Shown: one piece after another, positions 6,919 through 13,525 of the stretch | Layout of the letters: every line of letters starts with the position of its first letter | How positions within the stretch are numbered: the first letter of the stretch is position 1 | Assembly (NCBI GenBank): GCA_003224785.1 | Contig: QHZV01000411.1 | Span: 1 to 14,968, forward strand | Direction of reading: 5' to 3' | Length of the DNA stretch: 14,968 bases | DNA from: Acidobacteriota bacterium | GTDB lineage: Bacteria > Acidobacteriota > Terriglobia > Terriglobales > Acidobacteriaceae | Notes under the pieces: model-generated | Databases searched by the model: none | Told to the model about the DNA's origin: nothing | Seen by the model: only the letters and a program-made list of their open reading frames with translations | Position numbers and translations under genes: made by a program

Positions 6919-8361
6919 ATGACTACAACTGCAGCTCCGCCGATCACGCGAGTTCCGAATTATGTAAATGGTGAATGGCGCGAATCAAACTCCGCCGACT
7001 GGCAGGATGTTGTAAATCCCGCCACCGGCGAGGTCCTGGCCAGTGTCCCGCTTTCATCAGGGGCCGAAGTAGCACAGACAATCGAAGCTGCCGCGGCTGC
7101 ATTTCCAGCGTGGCGCCGCACTCCACCTGAAGACCGGATTCAGCCTCTCTTCAAGCTAAAGCAGCTCCTCGAAGAACATCTCGCCGAACTGGCACGCATC
7201 ATCACCCTCGAAAATGGCAAGACCCTAGCCGAGTCGAAGGCCGAGCTGCGTCGCGCTATCGAAAACGTGGAAGTAGCCTGCGGCATTCCCATGATGATGC
7301 AGGGCTACAACCTCGAAGATGTGGCGCGCGGAATTGACGAAACTATGATCCGTCAGCCGGTCGGAGTTGTTGCCGCGATTACGCCATTCAATTTTCCCGG
7401 GATGATTCCGTTCTGGTTTCTGCCGTATGCAATTGCCTGCGGGAATACGCTGGTGCTGAAGCCATCGGAGCGGGTGCCGCTGACCATGAGGTACGCTTTC
7501 GAACTGCTTGCGCAAACCGGTCTGCCGAAGGGCGTTGTCAATCTTGTGAACGGCGGCAAGCAGGCGGTTGATACGCTGCTCGATCATCCCAAGGTTCGCG
7601 CGATCAGCTTTGTCGGTTCTACGCCGATTGCGAAATACATTTACGCTCGCGCGGGAGAGAACGGCAAGCGAGCGCAATGTCAGGGCGGTGCGAAGAACCA
7701 CGTCATCGTTCTGCCTGACGCGGACATGAAGATGGCGACCCAAATTATCAGCGACAGCGCATTCGGGTGCGCCGGCCAGCGCTGCCTCGCCGTCTCAGTT
7801 GCAGTGACGGTAGGAGAAGCGCAGAAGACATTCCGCGACGCTATCACCGAGTCCGCCGCTTCGTTGCGCGTTGGCAACGGCTTGGACGAGGGCGTCCAGA
7901 TGGGTCCGGTGATTACTCAGCAAAGTAAGTCACGGGTGAAGTCATTGATTGAACGGGGCGCGAATGAAGGTGCCAAGGTTTTGCTGGATGGCCGGAGCGC
8001 GACTCTTAGGAATAGCGAGAAGGGGAATTTTGTAAGCCCGACCGTTCTCGATGCTCTCCCGCCCAACAGCGAACTGACTGACACAGAAATATTCGGTCCG
8101 GTGCTCAGTCTCGTCCATGCACGCGATCTCGATGAAGCGCTGGCCTTTCTGGAAAGTAGCGCATACGGAAATCAGGCATCAGCCGGAAATATTGGCATCA
8201 ACATCGGAGTCGCCGCACCCATGGCGTATTTCCCATTCAGCGGATGGAAGGACAGTTTTTTTGGCGTTCAGCACGCACAAGGACGCGATGCTGTTGAGTT
8301 TTACACCGAGAAGAAGGTCGTGGTCGAGCGCTGGGCGGCGGAGCACTCAAGGAAGTTTTGA
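6919..8361 (+). CDS. mmsA: Methylmalonate-semialdehyde / malonate-semialdehyde dehydrogenase (CoA-acylating)
   Basis: This ALDH converts methylmalonate or malonate semialdehyde, CoA and NAD+ to propionyl-CoA or acetyl-CoA, the last step of valine, thymine/uracil, beta-alanine or inositol breakdown. Diagnostic points are YVNGEWRES at 15-23, [14 protein letters not shown] at 156-169, QGGAKNH at 255-261 (this family lacks the usual ELGGK glutamate), nucleophile Cys289 in [15 protein letters not shown], and [19 protein letters not shown] with GWKDSFFG near the C-terminus. Length is 480 residues, where about 497 is expected. At about residue 421 YGNQAS joins directly to AGNIGINIG, and relatives carry an IFTSSGAAARKF-type segment of about 17 residues between them, so about 51 nt seem lost in frame (near 8178-8184). 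If real, this would damage the fold near the C-terminal domain. The AGXT2-like enzyme directly downstream fits beta-amino acid degradation. Confidence 0.92.
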   Translation: MTTTAAPPITRVPNYVNGEWRESNSADWQDVVNPATGEVLASVPLSSGAEVAQTIEAAAAAFPAWRRTPPEDRIQPLFKLKQLLEEHLAELARIITLENGKTLAESKAELRRAIENVEVACGIPMMMQGYNLEDVARGIDETMIRQPVGVVAAITPFNFPGMIPFWFLPYAIACGNTLVLKPSERVPLTMRYAFELLAQTGLPKGVVNLVNGGKQAVDTLLDHPKVRAISFVGSTPIAKYIYARAGENGKRAQCQGGAKNHVIVLPDADMKMATQIISDSAFGCAGQRCLAVSVAVTVGEAQKTFRDAITESAASLRVGNGLDEGVQMGPVITQQSKSRVKSLIERGANEGAKVLLDGRSATLRNSEKGNFVSPTVLDALPPNSELTDTEIFGPVLSLVHARDLDEALAFLESSAYGNQASAGNIGINIGVAAPMAYFPFSGWKDSFFGVQHAQGRDAVEFYTEKKVVVERWAAEHSRKF

Positions 8362-8381
8362 TTTTGTTCTTCTGCGTACTA

Positions 8382-8430
8382 CTTCGTGTCCTTAGTGGTT
8401 GAACAAACTCTAACCATAAAGGACACGAAG
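8382..8430. repeat. 19-bp near-perfect inverted repeat between MMSDH and aminotransferase 3
   Basis: The left arm CTTCGTGTCCTTAGTGGTT (8382-8400) is complementary to AACCATAAAGGACACGAAG (8412-8430) with two mismatches, around an 11-nt loop. ACACGAAG recurs at 8433-8440. There is no T-tract. It resembles a dispersed REP-like element I recall from several soil phyla. It lies 20 nt after the MMSDH stop and 27 nt before ATG 8458, so it would form a strong stem in the operon mRNA. A GTG-initiated reading from 8386 is just this repeat read through. Confidence 0.7.
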
Positions 8431-8457
8431 GTACACGAAGAGTGTCTAGAGGGATGC

Positions 8458-9753
8458 ATGTCGGAAACCATCCAAAAATACAAAGACTACATAATGACCG
8501 GCTTCATGAAGTCGGTTGCGCCCATTGTGATTGATCGCGCCAGCGGAGCTCAGGTCTGGGATGAAACCGGTCGTGAGTATCTCGACTGTTTTTCCGGAAT
8601 TTCAGTCGTCAACTCCGGCCACAATAATCCGAAAGTGATCGCAGCCGCCAAGGCGCAGATCGATAAGTTGGTCCATTGCGCCTCCTATCTTTATCATGCG
8701 CAGCCGGTCGCTGATCTCGCAGAGAAGATTGCGCAAATCGCTCCGAATGGTCTGACCAAGACATTCTTCGGCAATGGCGGCGCTGAAGCTATTGAAGGCG
8801 CGTTAAAGCTTGCGCGGCTCTATTCCGGCAAGCATGAATTTATCTCGCTGCATGCCAGCTTCCATGGCCGAAGCTGGGGAGCGCTCAGCATCACCGGCAA
8901 TCAAGGACGCAAGAAGCGTGGCGGCCCCTACGCGCCCGGCATCGCGTTTGCGCCGGTTCCATACGCGTATCGCTCGCTCTGGCCAGACGATTCGGAACGC
9001 TGCGCGCAATATTGCGCCAAGTGTCTGGATGACGTAATTCGTTTCGAGACCTCAGGTGACGTTGCTGCGTTCATCGCCGAACCGGTGCTGGGAGAAGGCG
9101 GCATTATCGTTCCGCCGCCGAATTATTTTCGTGAGATCAAAAATGTACTCGACCAGCATGGCATCCTGTTTATTGCGGACGAAGTGCAGTCCGGTTTCGG
9201 ACGCACCGGAAGGATGTTCGCCATCGAGCATTACGGCGTCACGCCAGACATTCTGGTCACAGCGAAGGGCATCGCCGATGGATTCCCGCTCAGCGCCTTT
9301 ACCACTCGCCCGCAGATCGCAGCCGCGTACAAGCCCGGTGACCATCTTTCAACCTTCGGTGGGAATCCGGTCTCCTGTGCCGCCGCGCTCGCCAACATCC
9401 AATTCATGCAGGATGAAAACTTGCCAGCACGTGCAGCCGAGATCGGCGAATATGCGATGAAAAAACTGCGCGACCTGCAAAAGCAGAATCCCATCATCGG
9501 CGAAGTTCGCGGCCTTGGCCTGATGATCGGAGTAGAACTGGTTCGCGACGAGAAGCTCACGCCGGCCAGCTCTGAGGCAGAGGGCCTTCGCGATTCGTTG
9601 CTCAAGCAGGGTCTTCTGGTTGGAGTCGGCGGCATTTACGGAAACGTGGTCCGTTTTCAACCGCCGCTTATCATTTCCAAAGAACAAATTGACCGGGCCA
9701 TCAATCTTTTTGCCGCCAGCTTGCAGGAAGTCACTCAGGCGGCAGCAGTCTAA
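8458..9753 (+). CDS. Class III aminotransferase, AGXT2 / beta-alanine-pyruvate type
   Basis: This PLP enzyme likely transfers the amino group from beta-alanine, 3-aminoisobutyrate or alanine to pyruvate or glyoxylate, yielding the semialdehyde used by the adjacent MMSDH. The 431 residues are complete. YLDCFSGISVVNSGHNNPKV is at 41-60, FFGNGGAEAIEGALKLAR at 103-120, HASFHGRSWGALSITG at 132-147, IAEPVLGEGGIIVPPPNYF at 206-224, Asp241 in FIADEVQSGFGRTGRMF, Lys270 in TAKGIADGFPLSAF, and STFGGNPVSCAAALANI follows. The C-terminus has GVGGIYGNVVRFQPPLIIS. A C-x3-C-x2-C group (C182, C186, C189) lies in the middle. ATG 8458 follows GAGGG at 8449-8453; the longer GTG 8386 reading runs through the inverted repeat and is rejected. 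It is the last gene of the operon, and its stop overlaps the stop of the converging DUF4097 gene. Confidence 0.9.
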   Translation: MSETIQKYKDYIMTGFMKSVAPIVIDRASGAQVWDETGREYLDCFSGISVVNSGHNNPKVIAAAKAQIDKLVHCASYLYHAQPVADLAEKIAQIAPNGLTKTFFGNGGAEAIEGALKLARLYSGKHEFISLHASFHGRSWGALSITGNQGRKKRGGPYAPGIAFAPVPYAYRSLWPDDSERCAQYCAKCLDDVIRFETSGDVAAFIAEPVLGEGGIIVPPPNYFREIKNVLDQHGILFIADEVQSGFGRTGRMFAIEHYGVTPDILVTAKGIADGFPLSAFTTRPQIAAAYKPGDHLSTFGGNPVSCAAALANIQFMQDENLPARAAEIGEYAMKKLRDLQKQNPIIGEVRGLGLMIGVELVRDEKLTPASSEAEGLRDSLLKQGLLVGVGGIYGNVVRFQPPLIISKEQIDRAINLFAASLQEVTQAAAV

Positions 9754-10418
9754 ATTTCGTCGCCCTTCTCGCGGTCGCCCAAATCTTTCGCAGGGCTCAG
9801 CGCACGGCCGTCATTTGCATGCTGCACATTGACCGGTCCATTCACGTTACTGATCCGGATATGCGGTCCGCCGGTGCCCAGCTCACCATTCAAATCGTGG
9901 CCAACCCAGCGGTGATTATTTGTATGCAGTCCGAAATCGTTTTCGATTGACCCATGCACCGTTGTTGCCTCAATGTGCGCCTTCGTATCGGAAGGCAGCG
10001 TCAACCGGACCGGACCGTTTACCGATGACAATTCGATTAAAGTCGCTTGCGCTTGATTGAAATCTGCTTCCAGAGGACCATTGATGGTCTGCAGCTTTAC
10101 TGCTCGCTCCAGTCCACGAGCGACCAGTCTTCCATTGATGCACGACGCGCGCACTTCGCCGCTCACGCCGATAATGTCGAGCTCTCCATTGATCAGCTTG
10201 ATTTCATCGAGACGCGCATTGCGTGGGACGGTGATCGTGTACTCGACTTCCGCGCCGCGATGATGGCGGTTTTGCCAGCTCTCTTCCCGCTGGTGATATT
10301 TGGTCTGGATGGAAATGGAATCCGCACTCGCATCCACGCGGATCTCCTCATCCTTAAGCTCCTGCTCATCTTCCGCGCGCTTGATCGCGTCCACTTTGAC
10401 TTCATCGGCCATTGGCAT
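9750..10418 (-). CDS. DUF4097-type beta-repeat envelope protein, main part (native start is 10560)
   Basis: This is a predicted exported protein made of repeated short beta-strands, a family often found in Acidobacteriota and near anti-sigma or cell-envelope genes, with no proven activity. Repeats centred on NG turns are plain: LINGELDIIGV, CINGRLVARGL, TINGPLEADF, SVNGPVRLTL, TVHGSIENDF, DLNGELGTGG and NVNGPVNVQH, about 20-25 residues apart, which suggests a right-handed beta-helix or solenoid. The N-terminus here (MPMADEVKVDAIKRA) is accidental. The real gene begins at 10560 with a signal peptide in another frame, and about 16 residues (a GR-x-LENxNG...-type first repeat) are missing at about 10403-10412. 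The C-terminus is acidic and basic (DLGDREKGDEI). It converges with aminotransferase 3 and lies 45 nt downstream of the GT39 gene on the same strand. Confidence 0.75.
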   Translation of the reverse strand: MPMADEVKVDAIKRAEDEQELKDEEIRVDASADSISIQTKYHQREESWQNRHHRGAEVEYTITVPRNARLDEIKLINGELDIIGVSGEVRASCINGRLVARGLERAVKLQTINGPLEADFNQAQATLIELSSVNGPVRLTLPSDTKAHIEATTVHGSIENDFGLHTNNHRWVGHDLNGELGTGGPHIRISNVNGPVNVQHANDGRALSPAKDLGDREKGDEI

Positions 10419-10560
10419 TCAGCGGATAGGTGTGATGGAATTCCTCAGTTACGAGAGGCTGGTCGTCCGCAGCATTGGCGCGTGTGGCATTTAATGCCAA
10501 AGTGGCGACGGCCCCAACCATCAGAGCAATCCAGGCAGATATCTGGCGATTTCTATTCAT
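10402..10560 (-). CDS. DUF4097 protein N-terminal piece: signal peptide and first residues, ends at frameshift
   Basis: This is a 52-residue reading from ATG 10558-10560 to TGA 10402-10404. It has a classic Sec signal: MNRNRQ, the hydrophobic core ISAWIALMVGAVATLAL, then a cleavage-like ANA-ADD, followed by EEFHHTYPLNANGR, the usual start of the mature DUF4097 protein. The strand, the strong Shine-Dalgarno and direct continuation of the family sequence in the next frame show it is the broken 5' end of the 9750-10418 gene and not a separate small gene. An intact protein would be about 285 residues. The two pieces overlap by a few bases, because the lost segment changes the frame at about 10403-10412. 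Confidence 0.75.
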   Translation of the reverse strand: MNRNRQISAWIALMVGAVATLALNATRANAADDQPLVTEEFHHTYPLNANGR

Positions 10561-10562
10561 GA

Positions 10563-10570
10563 CTCCTCCC
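10563..10570 (-). promoter_or_regulatory. Strong Shine-Dalgarno for the DUF4097 gene
   Basis: On the minus strand GGGAGGAG lies immediately before ATG 10560, with GGAGG 4 nt from the start. It shows that translation begins with the signal peptide and not at the internal ATG 10418. Confidence 0.65.
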
Positions 10571-10605
10571 GGCGGTGCCGGTTAGACGTGCGGCAGGGAA
10601 AATAG

Positions 10606-11922
10606 TTAGACGGCCTTTGGCGAGCTTTTTCGAGAGTGAATCCCCTCTGCTTCCGAAATTACATACACAATCAATATCCCGAGTTCAGGCTCGATGGGGT
10701 GACGATACCTCGGGTGCGGGAAGACGAAATAGTAGATCGTCGGATACGTAAGAAGCAGGCAGAAAAACAGCCATGCCCCCGGCCGATGCCTCCGCAGGGC
10801 CCGACCGAGTCCCCAAAAAGCCAGCACTGATGATGCCATGAACAGCGAATTTTTGAACGGCGCGAGTGCTGCTATTTTGGAAGATCGCGGCAGGCCTCCC
10901 CAGTAGTAAATGAAACGCTTCACGCTGATCCACGCGAACCGAGGATAGCTGGCGCGGATAAACTCCATCGCCTCGCGTTTTCGCACCGCGACATACGTGA
11001 GTTCTCCCATCTGCTGATAACGTCGCAGTTCGACGATGCTTTGTGAAGGGTGCAGCCATTGCATCCAAGTTCCGTCCGCGAAGGGCCCGTTGCCCAAGCG
11101 AAGTTCCGCCCCGAAATTCGAGCGGACGAAGATGAACTTGCCGAAGGTCTCGTAATTTCGCACCAGCCACGGTGAGATCGTGGCCATAAAGAACAGCGAC
11201 GCCAAGGCGACCTGCGGCAAAGACCCGGCTTGCTTCTTGTAACGCCGATACCAGGCCCATAATCCGGATGGAAGCAAAAACGCCAGCAGGGAAGTGTTGG
11301 TTAACGCGGCAATGCCCCATAACACGCCATAAACAATCCAAAGCTTCGCACCCCGCGCTTCTTCCAACTGGAGCGTGATCCAGAACAGAATGGCAAGCAG
11401 CAATGCCGCCAGGCTTGTCTCCCACACCCATCGCGTGCACCAATACATCACGGACGGTAACAAAGCCCACAGCCACCCGCTCCACAACGCAACTTTTTCG
11501 CTGAGGCACTTTTTTGCAATCAGGAAGATGGGAATGCAAGTGAGCGCAGAAAAAAAACTGTTAATGCTGAGCAGAATCAAAGCTGAGGCGTGGGTATAAA
11601 CTCCCGTGATCTTGAATACAGCCGCAATCAAATATGGGTAGAGCGGCGGCTCCCATGCCGTAGGTCCGGTGCGCCCTTCAAAGGGATCGGAAAAACCCTG
11701 ACCAGTTGCGATCGCACGCCCAATTCGGCCCATCTCGAAGCCAAAGCTGAAATTATTATCGAGAGTCTTGAACTTATACGTATGGTCGGCGACGATGTAG
11801 CCAAAGCGCAGCCCAAACGCAATCACCACCATCCACAAAAAAGAAGTCCGGGCCGTGGACCACCATACTTTCGACCTATTGGAATGCACGATTTGCGTGG
11901 ACGAAGGTGCAGACTGGATCAT
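10606..11922 (-). CDS. GT39/ArnT-like polytopic membrane glycosyltransferase
   Basis: This is a membrane-embedded glycosyltransferase of the dolichyl-phosphate-mannose/ArnT type, which uses a polyprenyl-phosphate sugar to modify lipid or protein on the periplasmic side. It has 438 residues with many hydrophobic segments (for example about 29-45, 95-135, 145-182, 195-222, 238-250, and several near the C-terminus). The first periplasmic loop has FGFEMGRIGRAIATGQGFSDP and GPTAWEPPLYPYL, where this superfamily places its acidic and substrate residues. Late conserved blocks are EAMEFIRASYPRFAWISVKRF, LAFWGLGRALR and PHPRYRHPIEPELGILIVY. It appears complete, with no missing block. The start ATG 11922 lacks a clear Shine-Dalgarno. 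It lies upstream of the DUF4097 gene on the same strand with a 45-nt gap, so the two may share a transcript. The acceptor is unknown. Confidence 0.85.
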   Translation of the reverse strand: MIQSAPSSTQIVHSNRSKVWWSTARTSFLWMVVIAFGLRFGYIVADHTYKFKTLDNNFSFGFEMGRIGRAIATGQGFSDPFEGRTGPTAWEPPLYPYLIAAVFKITGVYTHASALILLSINSFFSALTCIPIFLIAKKCLSEKVALWSGWLWALLPSVMYWCTRWVWETSLAALLLAILFWITLQLEEARGAKLWIVYGVLWGIAALTNTSLLAFLLPSGLWAWYRRYKKQAGSLPQVALASLFFMATISPWLVRNYETFGKFIFVRSNFGAELRLGNGPFADGTWMQWLHPSQSIVELRRYQQMGELTYVAVRKREAMEFIRASYPRFAWISVKRFIYYWGGLPRSSKIAALAPFKNSLFMASSVLAFWGLGRALRRHRPGAWLFFCLLLTYPTIYYFVFPHPRYRHPIEPELGILIVYVISEAEGIHSRKSSPKAV

Positions 11923-12128
11923 CGAGCATCTAGCTTCTCACAAAACTCCGAGACGCCAGCCGCTGAAACTTGGAAGAGATTTTGGGGATTGGAGAAGAGT
12001 AGAAGTTTTGGGCCCGCCCCGGCACTAACTTGCAGCGCCGAGGGGGCAGCTACGCTTGCCTGTAGCAACTCCAAACTAACTCCGCATGAGCTGTGCGGGA
12101 AAGTGCCAACAAACGCCAACCTAGGTGT

Positions 12129-12150
12129 GAATACATAAATTTCTGTATTC
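12129..12150. promoter_or_regulatory. 7-bp dyad, possible operator upstream of the Rieske gene
   Basis: GAATACA (12129-12135) and TGTATTC (12144-12150) are perfect inverted repeats with an 8-nt AT-rich spacer. The dyad ends 31 nt before the TTGACA box. It is a possible regulator site acting on either flanking gene. No factor can be named. Confidence 0.3.
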
Positions 12151-12181
12151 CTCCGGCAGATTTTTCATAATCACGAGCAAT

Positions 12182-12210
12182 TTGACAGCCGCGCGCGCAG
12201 ACCTGACAAT
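12182..12210 (+). promoter_or_regulatory. Candidate sigma70 promoter for the Rieske gene
   Basis: The consensus -35 TTGACA (12182-12187) and the -10-like GACAAT (12205-12210, 4 of 6 matches) are 17 nt apart. The expected start, near 12217, leaves only about 14 nt before ATG 12231 and no clear Shine-Dalgarno, so translation would be from a very short leader. Confidence 0.4.
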
Positions 12211-12230
12211 CTCTGACGGCCCTGAACCAA

Positions 12231-12536
12231 ATGCCCTTCCTCAAACTAACCATTGAATCTGAGCTTCCCGCCGAAGGAGAAGCCAAGGAATTTGAACTAG
12301 GCGGCAAAACGATCTGTGTTGCGAACGTGGGCGGCACCATCACTGCAATGGACAACGTCTGCCTGCATATGGGCGGGCCACTGGGCCAGGGCTATATCGA
12401 AGGCAATAAGTTAGTCTGCCCCTGGCACGGCTGGGAGTACGATCCTAAAACCGGGCAGATGGAAGACGATCCGAAGACCAAACTCGCGGTGTATCCCATC
12501 AAAATTGAAAATAATGATGTAATGATAGATATATAA
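12231..12536 (+). CDS. Small Rieske-type [2Fe-2S] ferredoxin
   Basis: This soluble electron carrier is similar to the ferredoxin components of ring-hydroxylating dioxygenases or to NirD-like small subunits. It has 101 residues and is complete. The cluster motif is C44-x-H46 and C63-x2-H66 in NVCLHMGG and LVCPWHGWEYD, so two Cys and two His ligands are present with normal spacing (16 residues between the pairs). The rest is the usual Rieske beta-sandwich: GKTICVANVGGTITAMDN before the first pair and YPIKIENNDVMIDI at the end. There is no signal peptide or membrane anchor, hence cytoplasmic. No oxygenase or reductase neighbour is visible, and it stands alone between two minus-strand genes. Its partner is unknown. 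Confidence 0.9.
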   Translation: MPFLKLTIESELPAEGEAKEFELGGKTICVANVGGTITAMDNVCLHMGGPLGQGYIEGNKLVCPWHGWEYDPKTGQMEDDPKTKLAVYPIKIENNDVMIDI

Positions 12537-13401
12537 GTCCGTCGGCACCTCGATGCGCGTCGAGCGCGTAGCCCAAAGAGACAAAGCCGCCGCCATGTTC
12601 CAGAAGGTCTACTAATTGCCGAACAGGAAACGTAAGCCGCGATTGTAGAACATGCAAGCCGCTGTAGTTACGGGCTGCCAGTGATTGCATAAAGCTGACG
12701 TCAGGCGTTACCAGCGGCTCGGCACCACCAACCGCGAAGAAAAGTCTGACCGGCAGATCCTTATGGTTTTTGGCGAACTCTTCTTCTTGCCTGACGATGA
12801 AGTTGTTGTCCCATGGAATCGCAGGACTTCCCGCGAGATATCCCCAAAATAGCGATGAATCCGAAAACATCGCGTACAGAGTAAAGAGCCCACCAAGCGA
12901 GTGTCCGCCGAGAATGCGCCGTGCGGGATCGCCGCGATAATTCGTTTCCATGAACGGGATCAATTCTGTTTTCAGGAAATTCAAGAATTTCGCACCGTCG
13001 CCTGAGCCTTTGGGACCGCCCGGAGTTGGCGTGTAATCCATCGCCCGGAGCGAATCGTAATCGGGATGGTCACCGGAATAAGTAATGCCCACAACTACAA
13101 TGTCCGGCATCCATTTGTCATACACCAGGCCGCCGATCACGGAATCAAGCAGTTTGAAATCCCATTGACCGTCGAGCAAGTAGAGCACCGGATATTTCCT
13201 ATCTTTGTTCTTGTCGAAATCACCGGGCTTGCGAATGTAAAGGTCGTAGTTACGTCCTGTGGAACTGGATTTCATCGTCCGCAATTCGGAACCAGGAATT
13301 GTGACAGGCGGATACGGTGCCGCCTGCGCGAACGAAGTACTGGCAGCGGCAGCAAGCAACATAAACAGAAAGCAAAAATATGGCATCCGCACTCTCATCA
13401 T
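12499..13401 (-). CDS. Secreted alpha/beta-hydrolase (putative esterase, PF00756-like), C-terminus frameshifted
   Basis: This is a predicted exported serine hydrolase of the enterochelin/siderophore-esterase and S-formylglutathione-hydrolase-like group. Signal peptide is about residues 1-27 (core YFCFLFMLLAAAA, cleavage near FAQA-AP). The core has YPVLYLLDGQWDF, VVVGITYSGD, the PFMETNYRGDPARRILGGHS region and nucleophile Ser168 in GGHSLGG. After NYSGLH (residue 250, near 12652) this frame is not native. The family C-terminus reappears in another frame as FYNRGLRFLFGN with a stop at 12612-12614, and about 17 residues (the segment that normally carries the catalytic His in a GERH-like motif) are absent. 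So the tail from about 12651 down to 12499, which overlaps the Rieske gene, is spurious and the native gene should end at 12612. ATG 13401 follows GAGGAG. Confidence 0.8.
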   Translation of the reverse strand: MMRVRMPYFCFLFMLLAAAASTSFAQAAPYPPVTIPGSELRTMKSSSTGRNYDLYIRKPGDFDKNKDRKYPVLYLLDGQWDFKLLDSVIGGLVYDKWMPDIVVVGITYSGDHPDYDSLRAMDYTPTPGGPKGSGDGAKFLNFLKTELIPFMETNYRGDPARRILGGHSLGGLFTLYAMFSDSSLFWGYLAGSPAIPWDNNFIVRQEEEFAKNHKDLPVRLFFAVGGAEPLVTPDVSFMQSLAARNYSGLHVLQSRLTFPVRQLVDLLEHGGGFVSLGYALDAHRGADGLIYLSLHHYFQF

Positions 13402-13525
13402 TAGCTCCTCTAATCGTACAAACTACCATTTATACGACGAGCATGTCGGTAGGTTATACGCAATCTGAGAGTGATTGGTTCTATTTACGAACAAGGATTG
13501 TAGCGGATTCTAATCAGACGAGAGG

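Larger units (their letters stand above)
11923..12230. other. Divergent intergenic region between GT39 and Rieske genes
   Basis: These 308 nt have no convincing gene. The readings of 66 aa (minus) and 182 aa (plus) that cross it are compositionally odd and overlap GT39. It contains a weak stem CCGCA/TGCGG (12082-12098), an AT-rich dyad at 12129-12150 and a possible promoter at 12182-12210. Promoters for both flanking genes should lie here. Confidence 0.5.

Noticed and set aside
10047..10562. 171-aa plus-strand reading opposite the DUF4097 gene
   Set aside because: It is antisense to the signal peptide and repeats of the DUF4097 gene, with no recognisable domain.
11590..12138. 182-aa plus-strand reading over the GT39 5' end and the intergenic region
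   Set aside because: It overlaps a solid GT39 gene, has low-complexity composition and no family motif, and is treated as a shadow.
12549..12564. CTCGA/TCGAG hairpin as a terminator between the Rieske gene and esterase
   Set aside because: It has only a 5-bp stem with a 6-nt loop and no T-tract, which is too weak to call.
12499..12611. Real overlap of the esterase and Rieske genes
   Set aside because: The overlapping esterase tail is out-of-frame sequence downstream of a deletion, and the native stop is at 12612-12614.
13411..13500. Sigma70 promoter for the esterase (TATAAA-like box on the minus strand)
   Set aside because: The best -35-like element (TTGCGT) is 23 nt away, outside the normal spacing.
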